From Eubacterium sp. 14-2 (GTDB lineage: Bacteria; Bacillota; Clostridia; Lachnospirales; Lachnospiraceae): a DNA stretch of 64,000 nt. The notes under the pieces were generated by a model. It worked only from the letters and a program-made list of their open reading frames with translations. It was not told the origin of the DNA and ran no database searches. The translations under genes were made by a program, and so were the position numbers. This document shows, piece after piece, positions 50,472 through 61,228 of this stretch. The stretch lies in the NCBI RefSeq assembly GCF_000403845.2, contig NZ_KE159567.1, positions 1,620,911 to 1,684,910 of the forward strand, given 5' to 3'. Every line of letters starts with the position of its first letter. Within the stretch, counting starts at the first letter, position 1.

Positions 50472-53387
50472 ATGAATCTGGAAAACTGTAAAGCATATGA
50501 ATTACTGGAAGAAAAGAAACTGGAAGACATTAAATCTACGGGCTATCTGCTGAAACACAGAAAAAGCGGCGCAAGAATCAGCCTCATATCCAATGAAGAT
50601 GAAAACAAGGTATTTTATATCGGATTTCGGACACCGTCTCTGGACAGTACAGGAGCCGCCCATATCCTGGAGCATTCCGTACTCTGCGGTTCCGAGAAAT
50701 TTCCGGTAAAAGACCCTTTTATAGAACTGGAAAAAAGTTCTCTGAATACATTTTTAAATGCCATGACCTATCCGGACAAAACCATTTATCCGGTGGCAAG
50801 CTGCAATGACAGAGATTTTCAGAATCTGATGGAAGTATATATGGATGCTGTATTCCATCCGGATATTTATAAACATAAGGAAATTTTCTGCCAGGAAGGC
50901 TGGCATTATGAAATGGAAGATATGGACAGCCCTCTTACAATTAATGGAGTGGTCTATAATGAGATGAAAGGAGCTTTTTCCTCCCCGGACGGGGTTCTGG
51001 AGCGGGAAATCTTAAACAGCCTCTATCCGGACACTTCCTATGCGTTCGAGTCCGGCGGAAATCCTGAAAATATTCCGGAACTGACCTGTGAACGGTTTCT
51101 GGAATTTCATCAGAAATACTATCATCCCTGTAATTCCTATATCTATCTCTATGGAAATATGGATATGGAAGAAAAGCTGGAGTGGATGGACCGGGAATAT
51201 CTCAGCGCTTACGGGAAAATTTCTGTGGATTCCGAAGTCAGACAACAGGAGCCATTTGCAGCCTGCAGAGAAAAAACGATTTTCTACAATATAGCAGGAG
51301 GCGAAAGTACCAGGGACAACACATATCTGACTTATAATGTAAGTATCGGAACCATACTGGATAAAACTTTGTATGTGGCTTTTGATATACTGGATTATGC
51401 CCTGCTCAGCGCACCGGGAGCACCGTTAAAACAGGCTCTGCTGGATGGGGGAATCGGAAAGGATATTCTGGCTTCCTTTGACTGCAACAGCCTGCAGCCT
51501 TTCTTTACCATTATGGCAAAAAACAGCAATCCGGAGAAAAAAGAAGAATTTCTGCATATTATCCGAACGGTATTGAAAGAGCAGGCAGACAGGGGAATTA
51601 ACCAAAAATCCCTGCGTGCAGGCATCAACAGTTATGAATTCCGGTACCGGGAGGCAGATTACGGCCAGTTTCCCAAAGGACTGCTATTGGGCATCAAATG
51701 TCTGGACAGCTGGCTTTATGATGACAGCCAGCCATTCCTGCACCTGGAGGAACTGGAAGTTATTGAGTATTTAAAGAGTCAGGTAGAAACGGGATATTTT
51801 GAGGAACTGATTCGGAAATATCTGTTGGATAATCCTCACAGTACCCTGGTAATTGCAGAGCCAAAATACGGACTGAATGGAGAAAAAGAAGAAGCGTTAA
51901 AGGAACAGCTTGCGAAATACAGAGAATCGCTGAGTACCACGGAACGACAGGAAATTGTGGATTTTACCCATCATCTGAAAAAATATCAGGAGGAGCCTTC
52001 TGCGCCGGAGGATCTGGCCAAAATCCCCATGCTTTCCAGAGAAGATATCAAAAAGACGGGAGAAAAACTGTATATCCGTCCGGAACAGGTGGACGGCACC
52101 CTGATGCTCTGCCATGATATTGATACCAACGGAATTGCATATTTCAGCCTGATGTTTGATACAGGGGATTTGCCGGCGGAAGATTTTCCTTTTCTTGGAA
52201 TTCTGAAGTCCGTGCTGGGCTATGTGGATACAGAACATTACAGTTTTCAGGAGCTTGCCAATGAAATCAACCTGCATACGGGAGGGATTTTCAGTAATTT
52301 CGGCATTTATCCCCATGCAGAGCAGGACAGCATTCTTCTGAAATATGAGATAAAAGTCAAAACATTGTACCATGAGATTCCAAAAACCATGGAGCTTGTA
52401 CGGGAAATCCTTTCCGGCAGCAACTTCCGGAAACAGGAGCGGCTTTATGAAATTCTGGCTCAGTTAAAATCAAGGCTTCAGATGACTTTAAACAGCGCCG
52501 GCCATTCCACCTCCGCCATGCGGGCCATGTCCTATTTTTCAGAGAGCGCCAGGTATACGGATATGACTCAGGGCATTGAGTTCTATCAGGTGGTAAAAGA
52601 TCTGGAAGAGCATTTTGAGGAAAAGAAGGATGAGCTGAGCAGAAGGCTGGAAGAACTGACAGACAGGATTTTCCGCGTTGATAATCTGATGTTCAGCGTG
52701 GGGGCAGAGCCGGAAGGCATGAAGCTGGTGGAACGGAAAATTCCGTCCATAAAAGAAATCCTTTCCTCCGAAATTCCGGAAAAGAAGAATGCGGACATTT
52801 CTCTGGAAAAGAAAAACGAGGGATTTCTGGATGCTTCTCAGGTTCAGTATGTGGCCCGGGCCGGAAATTATAAGGGAGCAGGCTACCGGTATACAGGAGC
52901 TCTGCGGATTCTGAAGGTCCTGCTGGGTTATGATTATCTCTGGATAAATGTGCGGGTAAAAGGCGGCGCCTATGGCTGCATGAGTGGATTTACCCGAAGC
53001 GGCGACGGTTATTTTGCTTCTTACCGGGATCCGAATCTGGGAAAAACCAATGAGATTTATGAGAAAATCCCGGAATACCTGGAGCATTTTCAGGCAGATG
53101 AACAGGAAATGACCAGATATATTATCGGAACATTCAGCAGCGTGGATGCACCTCTGACTCCGGCCGGGAAAACCGGGCGCAGCGCCACTGCATATCTTAC
53201 TGGCGTTACAGAAGAAATGCTGCAGAAAGAGCGGGAAGAAATCCTGAATGCAGGACAGGAAGATATCCGAAATCTTTCCGGTCTGGTAAAAGCAGTGCTG
53301 GAGGAACATGCTTTCTGTGTCATTGGCAATGAGGAAAAGCTGAAAGAGGAAAAGGAACTGTTCATGGAACTGAAAAATCTGTATTAG
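50472..53387 (+). CDS. Insulinase-family (M16C) metallopeptidase
   Basis: A 971-aa presequence-protease-like enzyme. The inverted zinc motif HILEH is at residues 64-68, with the third zinc ligand expected in NEMKGAF. Two M16 halves are present; the second is KGGAYGCMSGFTRSGDGYFA. Length and layout match the cytosolic M16C peptidases of Clostridia, which degrade small peptides (family knowledge). GGAAGGAAATG lies before the ATG. It is followed by era after 67 bases. Confidence 0.93.
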   Translation: MNLENCKAYELLEEKKLEDIKSTGYLLKHRKSGARISLISNEDENKVFYIGFRTPSLDSTGAAHILEHSVLCGSEKFPVKDPFIELEKSSLNTFLNAMTYPDKTIYPVASCNDRDFQNLMEVYMDAVFHPDIYKHKEIFCQEGWHYEMEDMDSPLTINGVVYNEMKGAFSSPDGVLEREILNSLYPDTSYAFESGGNPENIPELTCERFLEFHQKYYHPCNSYIYLYGNMDMEEKLEWMDREYLSAYGKISVDSEVRQQEPFAACREKTIFYNIAGGESTRDNTYLTYNVSIGTILDKTLYVAFDILDYALLSAPGAPLKQALLDGGIGKDILASFDCNSLQPFFTIMAKNSNPEKKEEFLHIIRTVLKEQADRGINQKSLRAGINSYEFRYREADYGQFPKGLLLGIKCLDSWLYDDSQPFLHLEELEVIEYLKSQVETGYFEELIRKYLLDNPHSTLVIAEPKYGLNGEKEEALKEQLAKYRESLSTTERQEIVDFTHHLKKYQEEPSAPEDLAKIPMLSREDIKKTGEKLYIRPEQVDGTLMLCHDIDTNGIAYFSLMFDTGDLPAEDFPFLGILKSVLGYVDTEHYSFQELANEINLHTGGIFSNFGIYPHAEQDSILLKYEIKVKTLYHEIPKTMELVREILSGSNFRKQERLYEILAQLKSRLQMTLNSAGHSTSAMRAMSYFSESARYTDMTQGIEFYQVVKDLEEHFEEKKDELSRRLEELTDRIFRVDNLMFSVGAEPEGMKLVERKIPSIKEILSSEIPEKKNADISLEKKNEGFLDASQVQYVARAGNYKGAGYRYTGALRILKVLLGYDYLWINVRVKGGAYGCMSGFTRSGDGYFASYRDPNLGKTNEIYEKIPEYLEHFQADEQEMTRYIIGTFSSVDAPLTPAGKTGRSATAYLTGVTEEMLQKEREEILNAGQEDIRNLSGLVKAVLEEHAFCVIGNEEKLKEEKELFMELKNLY

Positions 53388-53454
53388 AGATGAAATGTTC
53401 CCTGGAAAAGAAATCTATATTAAATCACAGAAGAATCAGCAGCAAGGAGAGGAT

Positions 53455-54366
53455 ATGAATTCAAAAATTAAATCAGGATTTGTTACTTTAATCGGCAGGC
53501 CGAATGTAGGGAAATCCACATTGATGAACCATCTCATCGGACAGAAAATCGCCATTACGTCCAAAAAGCCCCAGACTACCAGAAACCGGATTCAGACTGT
53601 GTACACAGATGAGGAGAAAGGGCAGATTGTATTTGTGGATACCCCTGGAATCCACAAGGCCAAAAACAGGCTGGGAGAATATATGGTAAATGTGGCGGAA
53701 CAGACACTCCATGATGTGGATGTAATTCTGTGGCTGGTGGAGCCGACCACGTTTATCGGAGCTGGAGAGCGTCATATTCTGGAGAAGCTGAAAAAGGTAA
53801 ATACGCCGGTGATACTCATTATCAATAAAACGGATACGGTGAAAAGAGAAGACGTCTTTTTGTATATTGATACTTACCGGAAAGAATACGATTTTGCGGA
53901 AATTGTGCCCCTTTCTGCCCTGCGGGGAGAAAATACGGAGATTCTGCCGGATCTGATTTTCAAATATCTCCCGTATGGGCCCATGTTTTATGACGAGGAT
54001 ACGGTGACAGACCAGCCGGAACGTCAGATTGTGGCAGAAATTGTCCGGGAGAAGTCCCTGCATGCCCTGGACGAGGAAATTCCTCATGGAATCGCTGTGA
54101 CCATTGAACAGATGAAGGAGCGGAAAAAAGGCGGAATCATTGATATTGAAGCAACCATTATCTGCGAGCGTGATTCTCACAAAGGAATTATCATTGGAAA
54201 AAGAGGCGCCATGCTGAAGAAAATAGGCAGCAACGCCCGGTTTGAGATTGAGAAAATGCTGGAACATCAGGTGAACTTAAAGCTCTGGGTGAAAGTAAAG
54301 AAAGACTGGAGAGACAGTGAATTTCTGATTAAGAATTTCGGGTACCGGAAGGATGAGGAAAGCTGA
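53455..54366 (+). CDS. era: GTPase Era
   Basis: Ribosome-assembly GTPase binding the 16S rRNA 3' end. The 303 aa contain G1 GRPNVGKST, G3 DTPGI, G4 NKTD, and a KH domain with HKGIIIGKRGAMLKKIG. ATG 53455 is chosen: GGAGAGGAT precedes it and the conserved KSGFVTLIGRPN follows; the frame to 53395 lacks homology. yqzL and recO come next, as in other Firmicutes. Confidence 0.97.
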   Translation: MNSKIKSGFVTLIGRPNVGKSTLMNHLIGQKIAITSKKPQTTRNRIQTVYTDEEKGQIVFVDTPGIHKAKNRLGEYMVNVAEQTLHDVDVILWLVEPTTFIGAGERHILEKLKKVNTPVILIINKTDTVKREDVFLYIDTYRKEYDFAEIVPLSALRGENTEILPDLIFKYLPYGPMFYDEDTVTDQPERQIVAEIVREKSLHALDEEIPHGIAVTIEQMKERKKGGIIDIEATIICERDSHKGIIIGKRGAMLKKIGSNARFEIEKMLEHQVNLKLWVKVKKDWRDSEFLIKNFGYRKDEES

Positions 54367-54508
54367 TTTTCTGCCAGAATTTATATAGTATATCTGTGCT
54401 GCTGACAGGATACCCTAATGAATGAAAGATGGCCGAAAGGCCCGATGGAATCCGCACAGGATGACTGACTGCTGCGGAAAGGAACAGAAGAACAAAGGGG
54501 GAATCCGG

Positions 54509-54724
54509 ATGGTGGAACAGGAATGGATGAAATTTGCAAGTACAGGAAGTATTCAGGATTACTTAAACTACAAAGGCTGCTGGAATCCGGCGGGCGTCTC
54601 AGGGGATGCAACGGGTTTTATGGCGGCAGACAGGGAACATATTAGCGGGAGCGTGAAAGAATATGGGGCAAACCATAGTGCTGACGGGCATGGTGTTATC
54701 AGCAGTCCCGGTGGGAGAATATGA
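54509..54724 (+). CDS. yqzL: YqzL family small protein
   Basis: A 71-aa product starting EWMKFASTGSIQDYLNYKG, matching the YqzL core (W-F-TG-I--YL-YK). YqzL sits between era and recO in Firmicutes and is about 45-50 aa. Here the frame runs on past residue 25 in low-similarity sequence and overlaps recO by 62 bases. AAAGGGGG is eight bases before the ATG. The function is unknown. Confidence 0.72.
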   Translation: MVEQEWMKFASTGSIQDYLNYKGCWNPAGVSGDATGFMAADREHISGSVKEYGANHSADGHGVISSPGGRI

Positions 54725-55472
54725 TAAGCGTATAACCCTTCTGACAAAGGAGAGAGGAAAGATATCAGCCTTTGTCAGAAGGGCAAGACGGCCAGGCAGC
54801 CAGATGATGGCGGCCTGCAGCCCCTTTTCTTTTGGTCAGTTTGAGGTGTATGAGGGCCGAAGCTCCTATACGGTGATAAAAGGGGAAATATCCAACTATT
54901 TCCGGGAGCTGGCCAGGAATCTTGACAACGCCTGTTATGGTTTTTATTTTCTGGAACTGGCAGATTACTATGCCAGAGAAAATACCGATGAAATACATAT
55001 GTTAAAACTTTTGTACCAGTCCCTGAGGGCTCTGGAAAAAGAGAGTCTGGAGAATCGGCTGGTACGTCGGATTTTTGAACTGAAAACTCTGGTGATAAAC
55101 GGGGAATATCCCAATGTGTTTTCCTGCCTGAACTGCGGCAGGGAAGAAGAACTGCACTGGTTTTCCACCAGGCGGGGAGGCACCCTCTGCGGCCGCTGCG
55201 GACAGCAGGGAGCGGCGGTGCCTCTGAATGCTTCCACTCTTTATGCCATGCAGTATATCATTACCTCTGACATTGAAAAACTCTATACTTTTATCCTTTC
55301 TCCGGAGATTCTTGAAAATCTTGAAAAAATCATGGATGAATATCTTGCAGTATATGTGGAGCGGAACTTTCATGCCCTTCAGATTCTGGAGGAAAATGAC
55401 AGCCTGATGGCTTCTGTCCCTGTTTCCCGAAAGACCGGTGAACACCCGGATGAAAATCAACAGTTGCAATAA
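54663..55472 (+). CDS. recO: DNA repair protein RecO
   Basis: Loads RecA with RecR and anneals SSB-coated strands. The 269 aa have the N-terminal OB fold (TIVLTGMVLSAVPVGEYDKR), a helical middle, and a zinc finger CLNCG and CGRCG. ATG 54663 is used, preceded by GGAGCG, inside yqzL. The length is typical. Confidence 0.92.
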   Translation: MGQTIVLTGMVLSAVPVGEYDKRITLLTKERGKISAFVRRARRPGSQMMAACSPFSFGQFEVYEGRSSYTVIKGEISNYFRELARNLDNACYGFYFLELADYYARENTDEIHMLKLLYQSLRALEKESLENRLVRRIFELKTLVINGEYPNVFSCLNCGREEELHWFSTRRGGTLCGRCGQQGAAVPLNASTLYAMQYIITSDIEKLYTFILSPEILENLEKIMDEYLAVYVERNFHALQILEENDSLMASVPVSRKTGEHPDENQQLQ

Positions 55473-55530
55473 CCGCCGGAAAAGAGTATAATATGTGGGA
55501 TTCACGTATAAGACTTTGAGGAGGTTGAGC

Positions 55531-56151
55531 ATGAAAAAAATATTTTCCATCGGTCTGGTATGTTTGGCACTGGCCGGGCTGTTGACAGGATGTGGAAAAT
55601 CTTTGGAGGCGGATCGTGATACCGTATACGTACAGAAAAAAGGCACAGTAGTCAGTGCGGCTATCGCAGATTTTGACAAAGATTATTATGATGAGGAAGA
55701 ACTGAAGAAGTATATTGATGAGCGTGTGGAGGATTATCAGGGAGAACATGGAAAAAAGAGCGTCAGCGTGGAAGAATTTTCTGTGGAGGAAGGCGTTGCA
55801 AAACTGCTGATTAAATATGCAGGATGTGAGGATTATGAGGATTTTAACGGTGTGACTTTATTTTCCGGTACCATTCCCCAGGCACTGGCGGAAGGTTATG
55901 GATTTGACGGAGAATTTACAGAGATTGAAGACGGAAAAGCAGCCGGAACAGCTGACAGCAAAACGGTAACGGATCTGGACGCGAAGGTCATTATTTTAAG
56001 CGAGAAGGTGGACGTGAAGGTGGACGGAACCATTCAGTATGTTTCTTCTGAATATACCACCATGAAAGAAAAGGATACCGTGTCCGTACAGCTTCCGGAG
56101 GAAGTGGAGGACGGAGAGGAATCGTCTCTTGTGTATGTGATTTATCAGTAA
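55531..56151 (+). CDS. Putative lipoprotein
   Basis: A 206-aa exported lipoprotein: signal sequence [20 protein letters not shown] and lipobox LTG-C (Cys near residue 21). The mature part is acidic and repetitive in EEVEDGEE-type charged patches with no domain that I recognise. ATG 55531 follows GAGGAGG by six bases; the longer frame starts in the leader. It lies 28 bases upstream of glyQS and may be cotranscribed. Confidence 0.8.
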   Translation: MKKIFSIGLVCLALAGLLTGCGKSLEADRDTVYVQKKGTVVSAAIADFDKDYYDEEELKKYIDERVEDYQGEHGKKSVSVEEFSVEEGVAKLLIKYAGCEDYEDFNGVTLFSGTIPQALAEGYGFDGEFTEIEDGKAAGTADSKTVTDLDAKVIILSEKVDVKVDGTIQYVSSEYTTMKEKDTVSVQLPEEVEDGEESSLVYVIYQ

Positions 56152-56179
56152 AAGAAATAGAAAAGAAAGAGGTAACAGT

Positions 56180-57577
56180 ATGGAAAAAACCATGGAAAAA
56201 ATCGTGGCGCTGGCCAAGGCAAGAGGCTTTGTTTATCCCGGTTCTGAGATTTACGGAGGCCTTGCAAATACCTGGGATTACGGTAATCTGGGTGTGGAAC
56301 TGAAAAATAACGTGAAGCAGGCATGGTGGAAGAAATTCGTGATGGAAAATCCCTATAATGTAGGTGTGGACTGTGCCATTCTGATGAACCCCCAGACCTG
56401 GGTGGCTTCCGGACATCTGGGCGGATTTTCCGATCCTCTGATGGACTGCCGGGAATGTCATGAGCGTTTCCGGGCAGATAAACTGATTGAAGATTTTGCG
56501 GAAGAAAAGGGAATTGAACTGGAAGGTACCGTAGACGGGTGGAGTCAGGAGCAGATGATGAGTTTTATCGAAGAGCATCAGATTCCATGTCCCACCTGCG
56601 GAAAGCATAACTTTACTGATATCCGTCAGTTTAACCTGATGTTTAAGACTTTCCAGGGGGTTACGGAAGATGCGAAAAATACCGTTTATTTAAGGCCGGA
56701 GACTGCCCAGGGTATTTTTGTAAACTTTAAAAACGTACAGCGGACTTCCCGGAAAAAAGTTCCTTTTGGAATCTGCCAGATAGGAAAATCTTTCCGGAAT
56801 GAGATTACACCTGGAAACTTTACGTTCCGTACCAGAGAATTTGAGCAGATGGAGCTGGAATTTTTCTGTGAACCAGGTACGGATCTGGAATGGTTCCAGT
56901 ACTGGAGAGGCTTCTGTCGTGACTGGCTGCTGAGCCTTGGCATGAAAGAAGAGGAACTTCGTCTCAGAGATCACGACCCGGAGGAATTGTCCTTCTACAG
57001 CAAAGCCACCACAGACTTTGAATTCCTGTTTCCCTTTGGATGGGGAGAACTCTGGGGGATTGCAGATCGTACCGATTACGACCTGACCCGCCATCAGGAA
57101 ACTTCCGGTCAGGATATGAGCTATTTTGATGATGAGAAAAAAGAAAAATACATTCCTTATGTCATTGAGCCTTCTCTGGGTGCAGACCGGGTGGTACTTG
57201 CATTCCTCTGCGCCGCTTACGATGAGGAAAACCTGGGTACAGAAGAAAAACCGGATATGCGGACCGTGCTTCATTTCCATCCGGCTCTGGCGCCTGTAAA
57301 AATCGGTGTGCTTCCCCTCTCCAAAAAGTTAAATGAGGGAGCGGAGAAGATTTTCACACAGTTGTCCGGAAAATATAACTGTGAATTTGATGACAGAGGA
57401 AATATCGGAAAGCGATACAGAAGACAGGATGAAATCGGAACACCTTTCTGCATTACATACGATTTTGAATCGGAAAATGACAATGCAGTGACCGTAAGGT
57501 TCCGCGACAGTATGGAACAGGAGCGGGTGAAGATTGAAGAACTGGATGCATATTTTGCTGACAAATTTGATTTTTAA
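56180..57577 (+). CDS. glyQS: Glycine-tRNA ligase (alpha2 type)
   Basis: Charges tRNA-Gly. The 465-aa class II enzyme has motif 1 region [18 protein letters not shown], the motif 2 block [35 protein letters not shown] motif 3 Arg, and an anticodon-binding end ([20 protein letters not shown]). Length is normal. AAAGAGGT precedes the ATG. No T-box leader is visible in the 28-base gap, so control must be upstream or absent. Confidence 0.96.
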   Translation: MEKTMEKIVALAKARGFVYPGSEIYGGLANTWDYGNLGVELKNNVKQAWWKKFVMENPYNVGVDCAILMNPQTWVASGHLGGFSDPLMDCRECHERFRADKLIEDFAEEKGIELEGTVDGWSQEQMMSFIEEHQIPCPTCGKHNFTDIRQFNLMFKTFQGVTEDAKNTVYLRPETAQGIFVNFKNVQRTSRKKVPFGICQIGKSFRNEITPGNFTFRTREFEQMELEFFCEPGTDLEWFQYWRGFCRDWLLSLGMKEEELRLRDHDPEELSFYSKATTDFEFLFPFGWGELWGIADRTDYDLTRHQETSGQDMSYFDDEKKEKYIPYVIEPSLGADRVVLAFLCAAYDEENLGTEEKPDMRTVLHFHPALAPVKIGVLPLSKKLNEGAEKIFTQLSGKYNCEFDDRGNIGKRYRRQDEIGTPFCITYDFESENDNAVTVRFRDSMEQERVKIEELDAYFADKFDF

Positions 57578-57652
57578 TACTCAAAAGATGGAGGAGCGGG
57601 CAGGTCATCAGCCTTTGGCCGGAGACAGATCCTGCGCGGTTTCTTAACATAA

Positions 57653-57700
57653 AAACGGGAAACAGAGAATGACTGCGGATTCTCTGCTTCCCGTTTCTGT
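57653..57700 (+). terminator. Terminator after glyQS
   Basis: AAACGGGAAACAGAGAA (57653-57669) pairs with TTCTCTGCTTCCCGTTT (57680-57696) with one mismatch. The rest of the 57578-57939 gap has the promoter below and no gene. Confidence 0.82.
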
Positions 57701-57778
57701 ACGTCAGTACAGAATTCCCGGCCCGGCTTTTGCAGAAATCAGGCGGCGTGAAATTCGTGAAAAAACAAAAAAACAGAC

Positions 57779-57806
57779 TTGCTATTATTCCAAAATATGT
57801 TAGAAT
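57779..57806 (+). promoter_or_regulatory. Promoter of ppdK
   Basis: TTGCTA (57779-57784), 16-base spacer, TAGAAT (57801-57806). The leader to the ATG is about 128 bases and not obviously structured. Confidence 0.6.
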
Positions 57807-57939
57807 ATATATGTGCGCTTTGTGAAGTGTACAGTCGTATTTGTGTAATGGCAGAATATGGTGGGAGATGGGACAGGTTCCGGTCTGCAATCCATGTTCG
57901 CATAACAATAAACCAAAGTAAATATTAGGAGGAATTCAA

Positions 57940-60567
57940 ATGGCAAACAAATGGGTTTATCTCTTCAAAGAGGGAAATGCAGGTATGCGTGAACTTCTTG
58001 GAGGAAAAGGCGCGAACCTTGCTGAAATGACCAGCTTAGGTCTTCCGGTACCACAGGGTTTTACAATCACAACAGAAGCATGTACTCAGTATTATGAAGA
58101 CGGACGTCAGATTAATGATGAGATCCAGGCACAGATTAACGAGTACATTGGCAAAATGGAAGAGATTACAGGAAAGAAATTCGGCGATAAAGAGAACCCC
58201 CTTCTGGTATCCGTACGTTCCGGTGCAAGAGCTTCCATGCCTGGTATGATGGACACCATCCTGAATCTGGGTCTGAATGAGACTGTTGTAAATGTAATTG
58301 CTGAGAAATCAGGAAATGCCCGTTGGGCATGGGACTGCTACAGAAGATTTATCCAGATGTATTCTGACGTGGTTATGGAAGTCGGCAAGAAATATTTTGA
58401 AGAGCTGATTGATAAAATGAAAGCTGACAAGGGCGTAACACAGGACGTTGACCTGACAGCAGAAGACCTGAAAGAACTTGCATCTCAGTTTAAGGCTGAA
58501 TATAAAGAGAAAATCGGTGAAGATTTCCCGGATGATCCGAAGGAACAGTTAATGGGAGCAGTAAAAGCTGTATTCCGTTCCTGGGACAACCCGCGTGCAA
58601 ATGTATACCGTCGTGACAACGATATTCCATATTCCTGGGGTACTGCTGTAAACGTACAGAGTATGGCATTTGGTAACATGGGTGACGACTGCGGTACCGG
58701 TGTTGCATTTACCCGTGACCCGGCAACTGGTGAGAAGAAACTGATGGGCGAATTCCTGACCAATGCTCAGGGTGAAGACGTGGTTGCAGGAGTTCGTACT
58801 CCAATGCCGATTGCTCAGATGGAAGAAAAATTCCCGGCAGCATACAAACAGTTTACAGAAGTTTGTGATAAACTGGAAAATCATTACAGAGATATGCAGG
58901 ATATGGAGTTTACTGTTGAAAATGAAAAACTCTATATGCTTCAGACACGTAATGGTAAGAGAACTGCTCAGGCGGCTCTGAAGATTGCCTGTGATCTGGT
59001 AGATGAAGGCATGAGAACAGAAGAAGAAGCAGTTGCCATGATTGATCCCCGTAACCTGGATACATTACTGCATCCTCAGTTCGACGCTGCTGCACTGAAA
59101 GCTGCAACACCGGCCGGCAAGGGTCTTGGCGCTTCTCCGGGAGCTGCATGCGGTAAAATCGTATTCTCTGCTGACGATGCTGTAGCATGGGCAGATAAGG
59201 GTGAGAAAGTGGTATTGGTACGTCTTGAGACCTCTCCGGAAGATATCACAGGTATGAAAGCCGCTCAGGGTATCCTGACTGTCCGCGGCGGTATGACCAG
59301 CCATGCAGCTGTTGTTGCACGTGGTATGGGAACCTGCTGTGTATCCGGATGCGGTGACATTGCCATGGATGAGGAAAATAAGAAATTTACTCTGGCAGGC
59401 AAAGAATACCATGAAGGAGATCCTATCTCCATCGACGGTACCACAGGTAATATTTATGATGGTCTGATCCCTACCGTTGACGCAACCATCGCAGGCGAAT
59501 TCGGAAGAATTATGGCATGGGCAGACAAATACAGAACTTTAAAAGTTCGTACCAACGCAGATACACCTGCTGACGCTAAGAAAGCCCGTGAACTGGGTGC
59601 AGAAGGTATCGGTCTCTGTCGTACCGAGCATATGTTCTTTGAAGAAGACAGAATTGCTGCATTCCGTGAAATGATCTGTGCAGATACTGTAGAAGAGAGA
59701 GAAGCTGCTCTGGCTAAAATCCTTCCGTATCAGCAGGGAGACTTTGAAAAATTATACGAAGCTCTGGAAGGCAACCCGGTTACCATCCGTTTCCTGGATC
59801 CGCCATTGCATGAGTTTGTTCCCACAGAGGAAGAAGACATTAAGAAACTTGCAGATGCTCAGGGTAAATCTGTAGAAGATATCAAAGCATTGATTGATTC
59901 TCTCCATGAGTTCAACCCGATGATGGGACACCGCGGATGCCGTCTTGCAGTTACCTATCCGGAAATTGCAAAAATGCAGACAAGCGCTGTTATCCGTGCG
60001 GCAATCAATGTAAAGAAAGCACATGCTGACTGGGCGCTGAAACCGGAAATCATGATTCCGTTAATCGGCGATATCAAAGAGTTAAAATATGTGAAGAAAG
60101 TAGTAGTGGAAACTGCTGATGCAGAAATCGCTGCTGCAGGTGTTGAATTAGAGTATGAAGTTGGTACCATGATTGAGATTCCGAGAGCTGCACTTACTGC
60201 AGACGAGATTGCAAAAGAAGCTGATTTCTTCTGCTTCGGTACCAATGACCTGACACAGATGACTTTCGGATTCTCCCGTGATGATTCCGGTAAATTCCTG
60301 GAAGCATACTATGACGCTAAGATTTTTGAGAACGACCCATTTGCAAAACTTGACCAGACTGGTGTTGGTAAGTTAATGGAAACAGCTATCAAACTGGGCA
60401 AGCCGGTTAATCCGAAACTCCATATCGGTATCTGCGGCGAGCATGGCGGAGATCCTTCTTCCGTAGAATTCTGCCATAAGATTGGTCTGGATTACGTTTC
60501 CTGTTCACCGTTCCGTGTGCCGATTGCAAGACTGGCAGCAGCACAGGCGGCTATTAACAGCAAGTAA
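57940..60567 (+). CDS. ppdK: Pyruvate, phosphate dikinase
   Basis: Interconverts pyruvate, ATP and Pi with PEP, AMP and PPi. The 875 aa have the ATP-grasp start VYLFKEGNAGMRELLGGKGA, the phosphohistidine loop GGMTSHAAVVARGMG (catalytic His near 455), and a C-terminal PEP domain ending GICGEHGGDPSSVEFC. Codon use is strongly biased, indicating high expression. AGGAGG precedes the ATG. A good terminator follows. Together with PPi-PFK it can close a PPi cycle. Confidence 0.97.
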   Translation: MANKWVYLFKEGNAGMRELLGGKGANLAEMTSLGLPVPQGFTITTEACTQYYEDGRQINDEIQAQINEYIGKMEEITGKKFGDKENPLLVSVRSGARASMPGMMDTILNLGLNETVVNVIAEKSGNARWAWDCYRRFIQMYSDVVMEVGKKYFEELIDKMKADKGVTQDVDLTAEDLKELASQFKAEYKEKIGEDFPDDPKEQLMGAVKAVFRSWDNPRANVYRRDNDIPYSWGTAVNVQSMAFGNMGDDCGTGVAFTRDPATGEKKLMGEFLTNAQGEDVVAGVRTPMPIAQMEEKFPAAYKQFTEVCDKLENHYRDMQDMEFTVENEKLYMLQTRNGKRTAQAALKIACDLVDEGMRTEEEAVAMIDPRNLDTLLHPQFDAAALKAATPAGKGLGASPGAACGKIVFSADDAVAWADKGEKVVLVRLETSPEDITGMKAAQGILTVRGGMTSHAAVVARGMGTCCVSGCGDIAMDEENKKFTLAGKEYHEGDPISIDGTTGNIYDGLIPTVDATIAGEFGRIMAWADKYRTLKVRTNADTPADAKKARELGAEGIGLCRTEHMFFEEDRIAAFREMICADTVEEREAALAKILPYQQGDFEKLYEALEGNPVTIRFLDPPLHEFVPTEEEDIKKLADAQGKSVEDIKALIDSLHEFNPMMGHRGCRLAVTYPEIAKMQTSAVIRAAINVKKAHADWALKPEIMIPLIGDIKELKYVKKVVVETADAEIAAAGVELEYEVGTMIEIPRAALTADEIAKEADFFCFGTNDLTQMTFGFSRDDSGKFLEAYYDAKIFENDPFAKLDQTGVGKLMETAIKLGKPVNPKLHIGICGEHGGDPSSVEFCHKIGLDYVSCSPFRVPIARLAAAQAAINSK

Positions 60568-60669
60568 TACACTGGAAGCTGATGAGTTTGCAAAATAATT
60601 TTTTCTTCATCGCAAAATTTATTTTTTGCTGAGACGGAACCCAGAGCTCAATAGAAATGAATCAAAACG

Positions 60670-60712
60670 AGGACCTTGACAGACTGTACTTTCAAGGTCC
60701 TCTTCTTTTCTT
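60670..60712 (+). terminator. Terminator after ppdK
   Basis: AGGACCTTGA and TCAAGGTCCT form a 10-bp stem followed by TCTTCTTTTCTTTTTT. It also marks the end of the conserved chromosomal backbone. Confidence 0.9.
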
Positions 60713-60735
60713 TTTTGGAGGAGAGAAAGGTTTTT

Positions 60736-61216
60736 CTTTTTTGATGGTGGTGGAGTGAGGCAAAACTGGCGACCTTTTGCTGTGGTCAGAGAAGTTTCCA
60801 GACGAATGCAGGCAAATATGCCATTGAAAGATGGCGTGGTTTTAACCCTTAGTGTTTGACGAGAATAAGATATGTAGCAACTCCAGCAGCAAAAGCATGG
60901 TTGGAAACGGGGAGCGATTTAGATTTTATCAGGATTCTTCATGCAAATATGCAGTTTGTTGGAGAGATGATGAAAGCCAATGAATGTGATATTGTTCGTA
61001 ATATTTTTGTTATTAAGAAGTTCAAATGAGTCCCAATCCTTAGATGAGTTAATCAATGTATTTGAAACCCTTGCCGGAGAGGAAATTGGTATTTTGCAAA
61101 AGGCTGATGGAAAAGAATCTCCTGAAAATATGAGATACATGTTAAGAGGCGTAGAAAAGACAATTAATTGGTTAAGAGCATTGGCAGCAGCTATTGAAAG
61201 AGGAATCCAGGAATAG
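60736..61216 (+). pseudogene. Decayed gene fragments at the start of the accessory segment
   Basis: Three open pieces in different frames look like parts of one or two broken proteins: RQNWRPFAVVREVSRRMQAN at 60755-60859, YVATPAAKAWLETGSDLDFI from 60871 to a stop near 61029, and QSLDELINVFETLAGEEIGI from about 61040 to 61216. None begins at a ribosome binding site. I do not recognise the family. Shifts between frames every 100-200 bases are the sign of decay. Confidence 0.5.
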
Positions 61217-61228
61217 GAGAAATGGTCT

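Noticed and set aside
53488-54267. 259-aa minus-strand open frame over era
   Set aside because: Shadow of era with no recognisable product.
56152-56179. Glycine T-box before glyQS
   Set aside because: The gap is only 28 bases and cannot hold one; the lipoprotein gene lies directly upstream.
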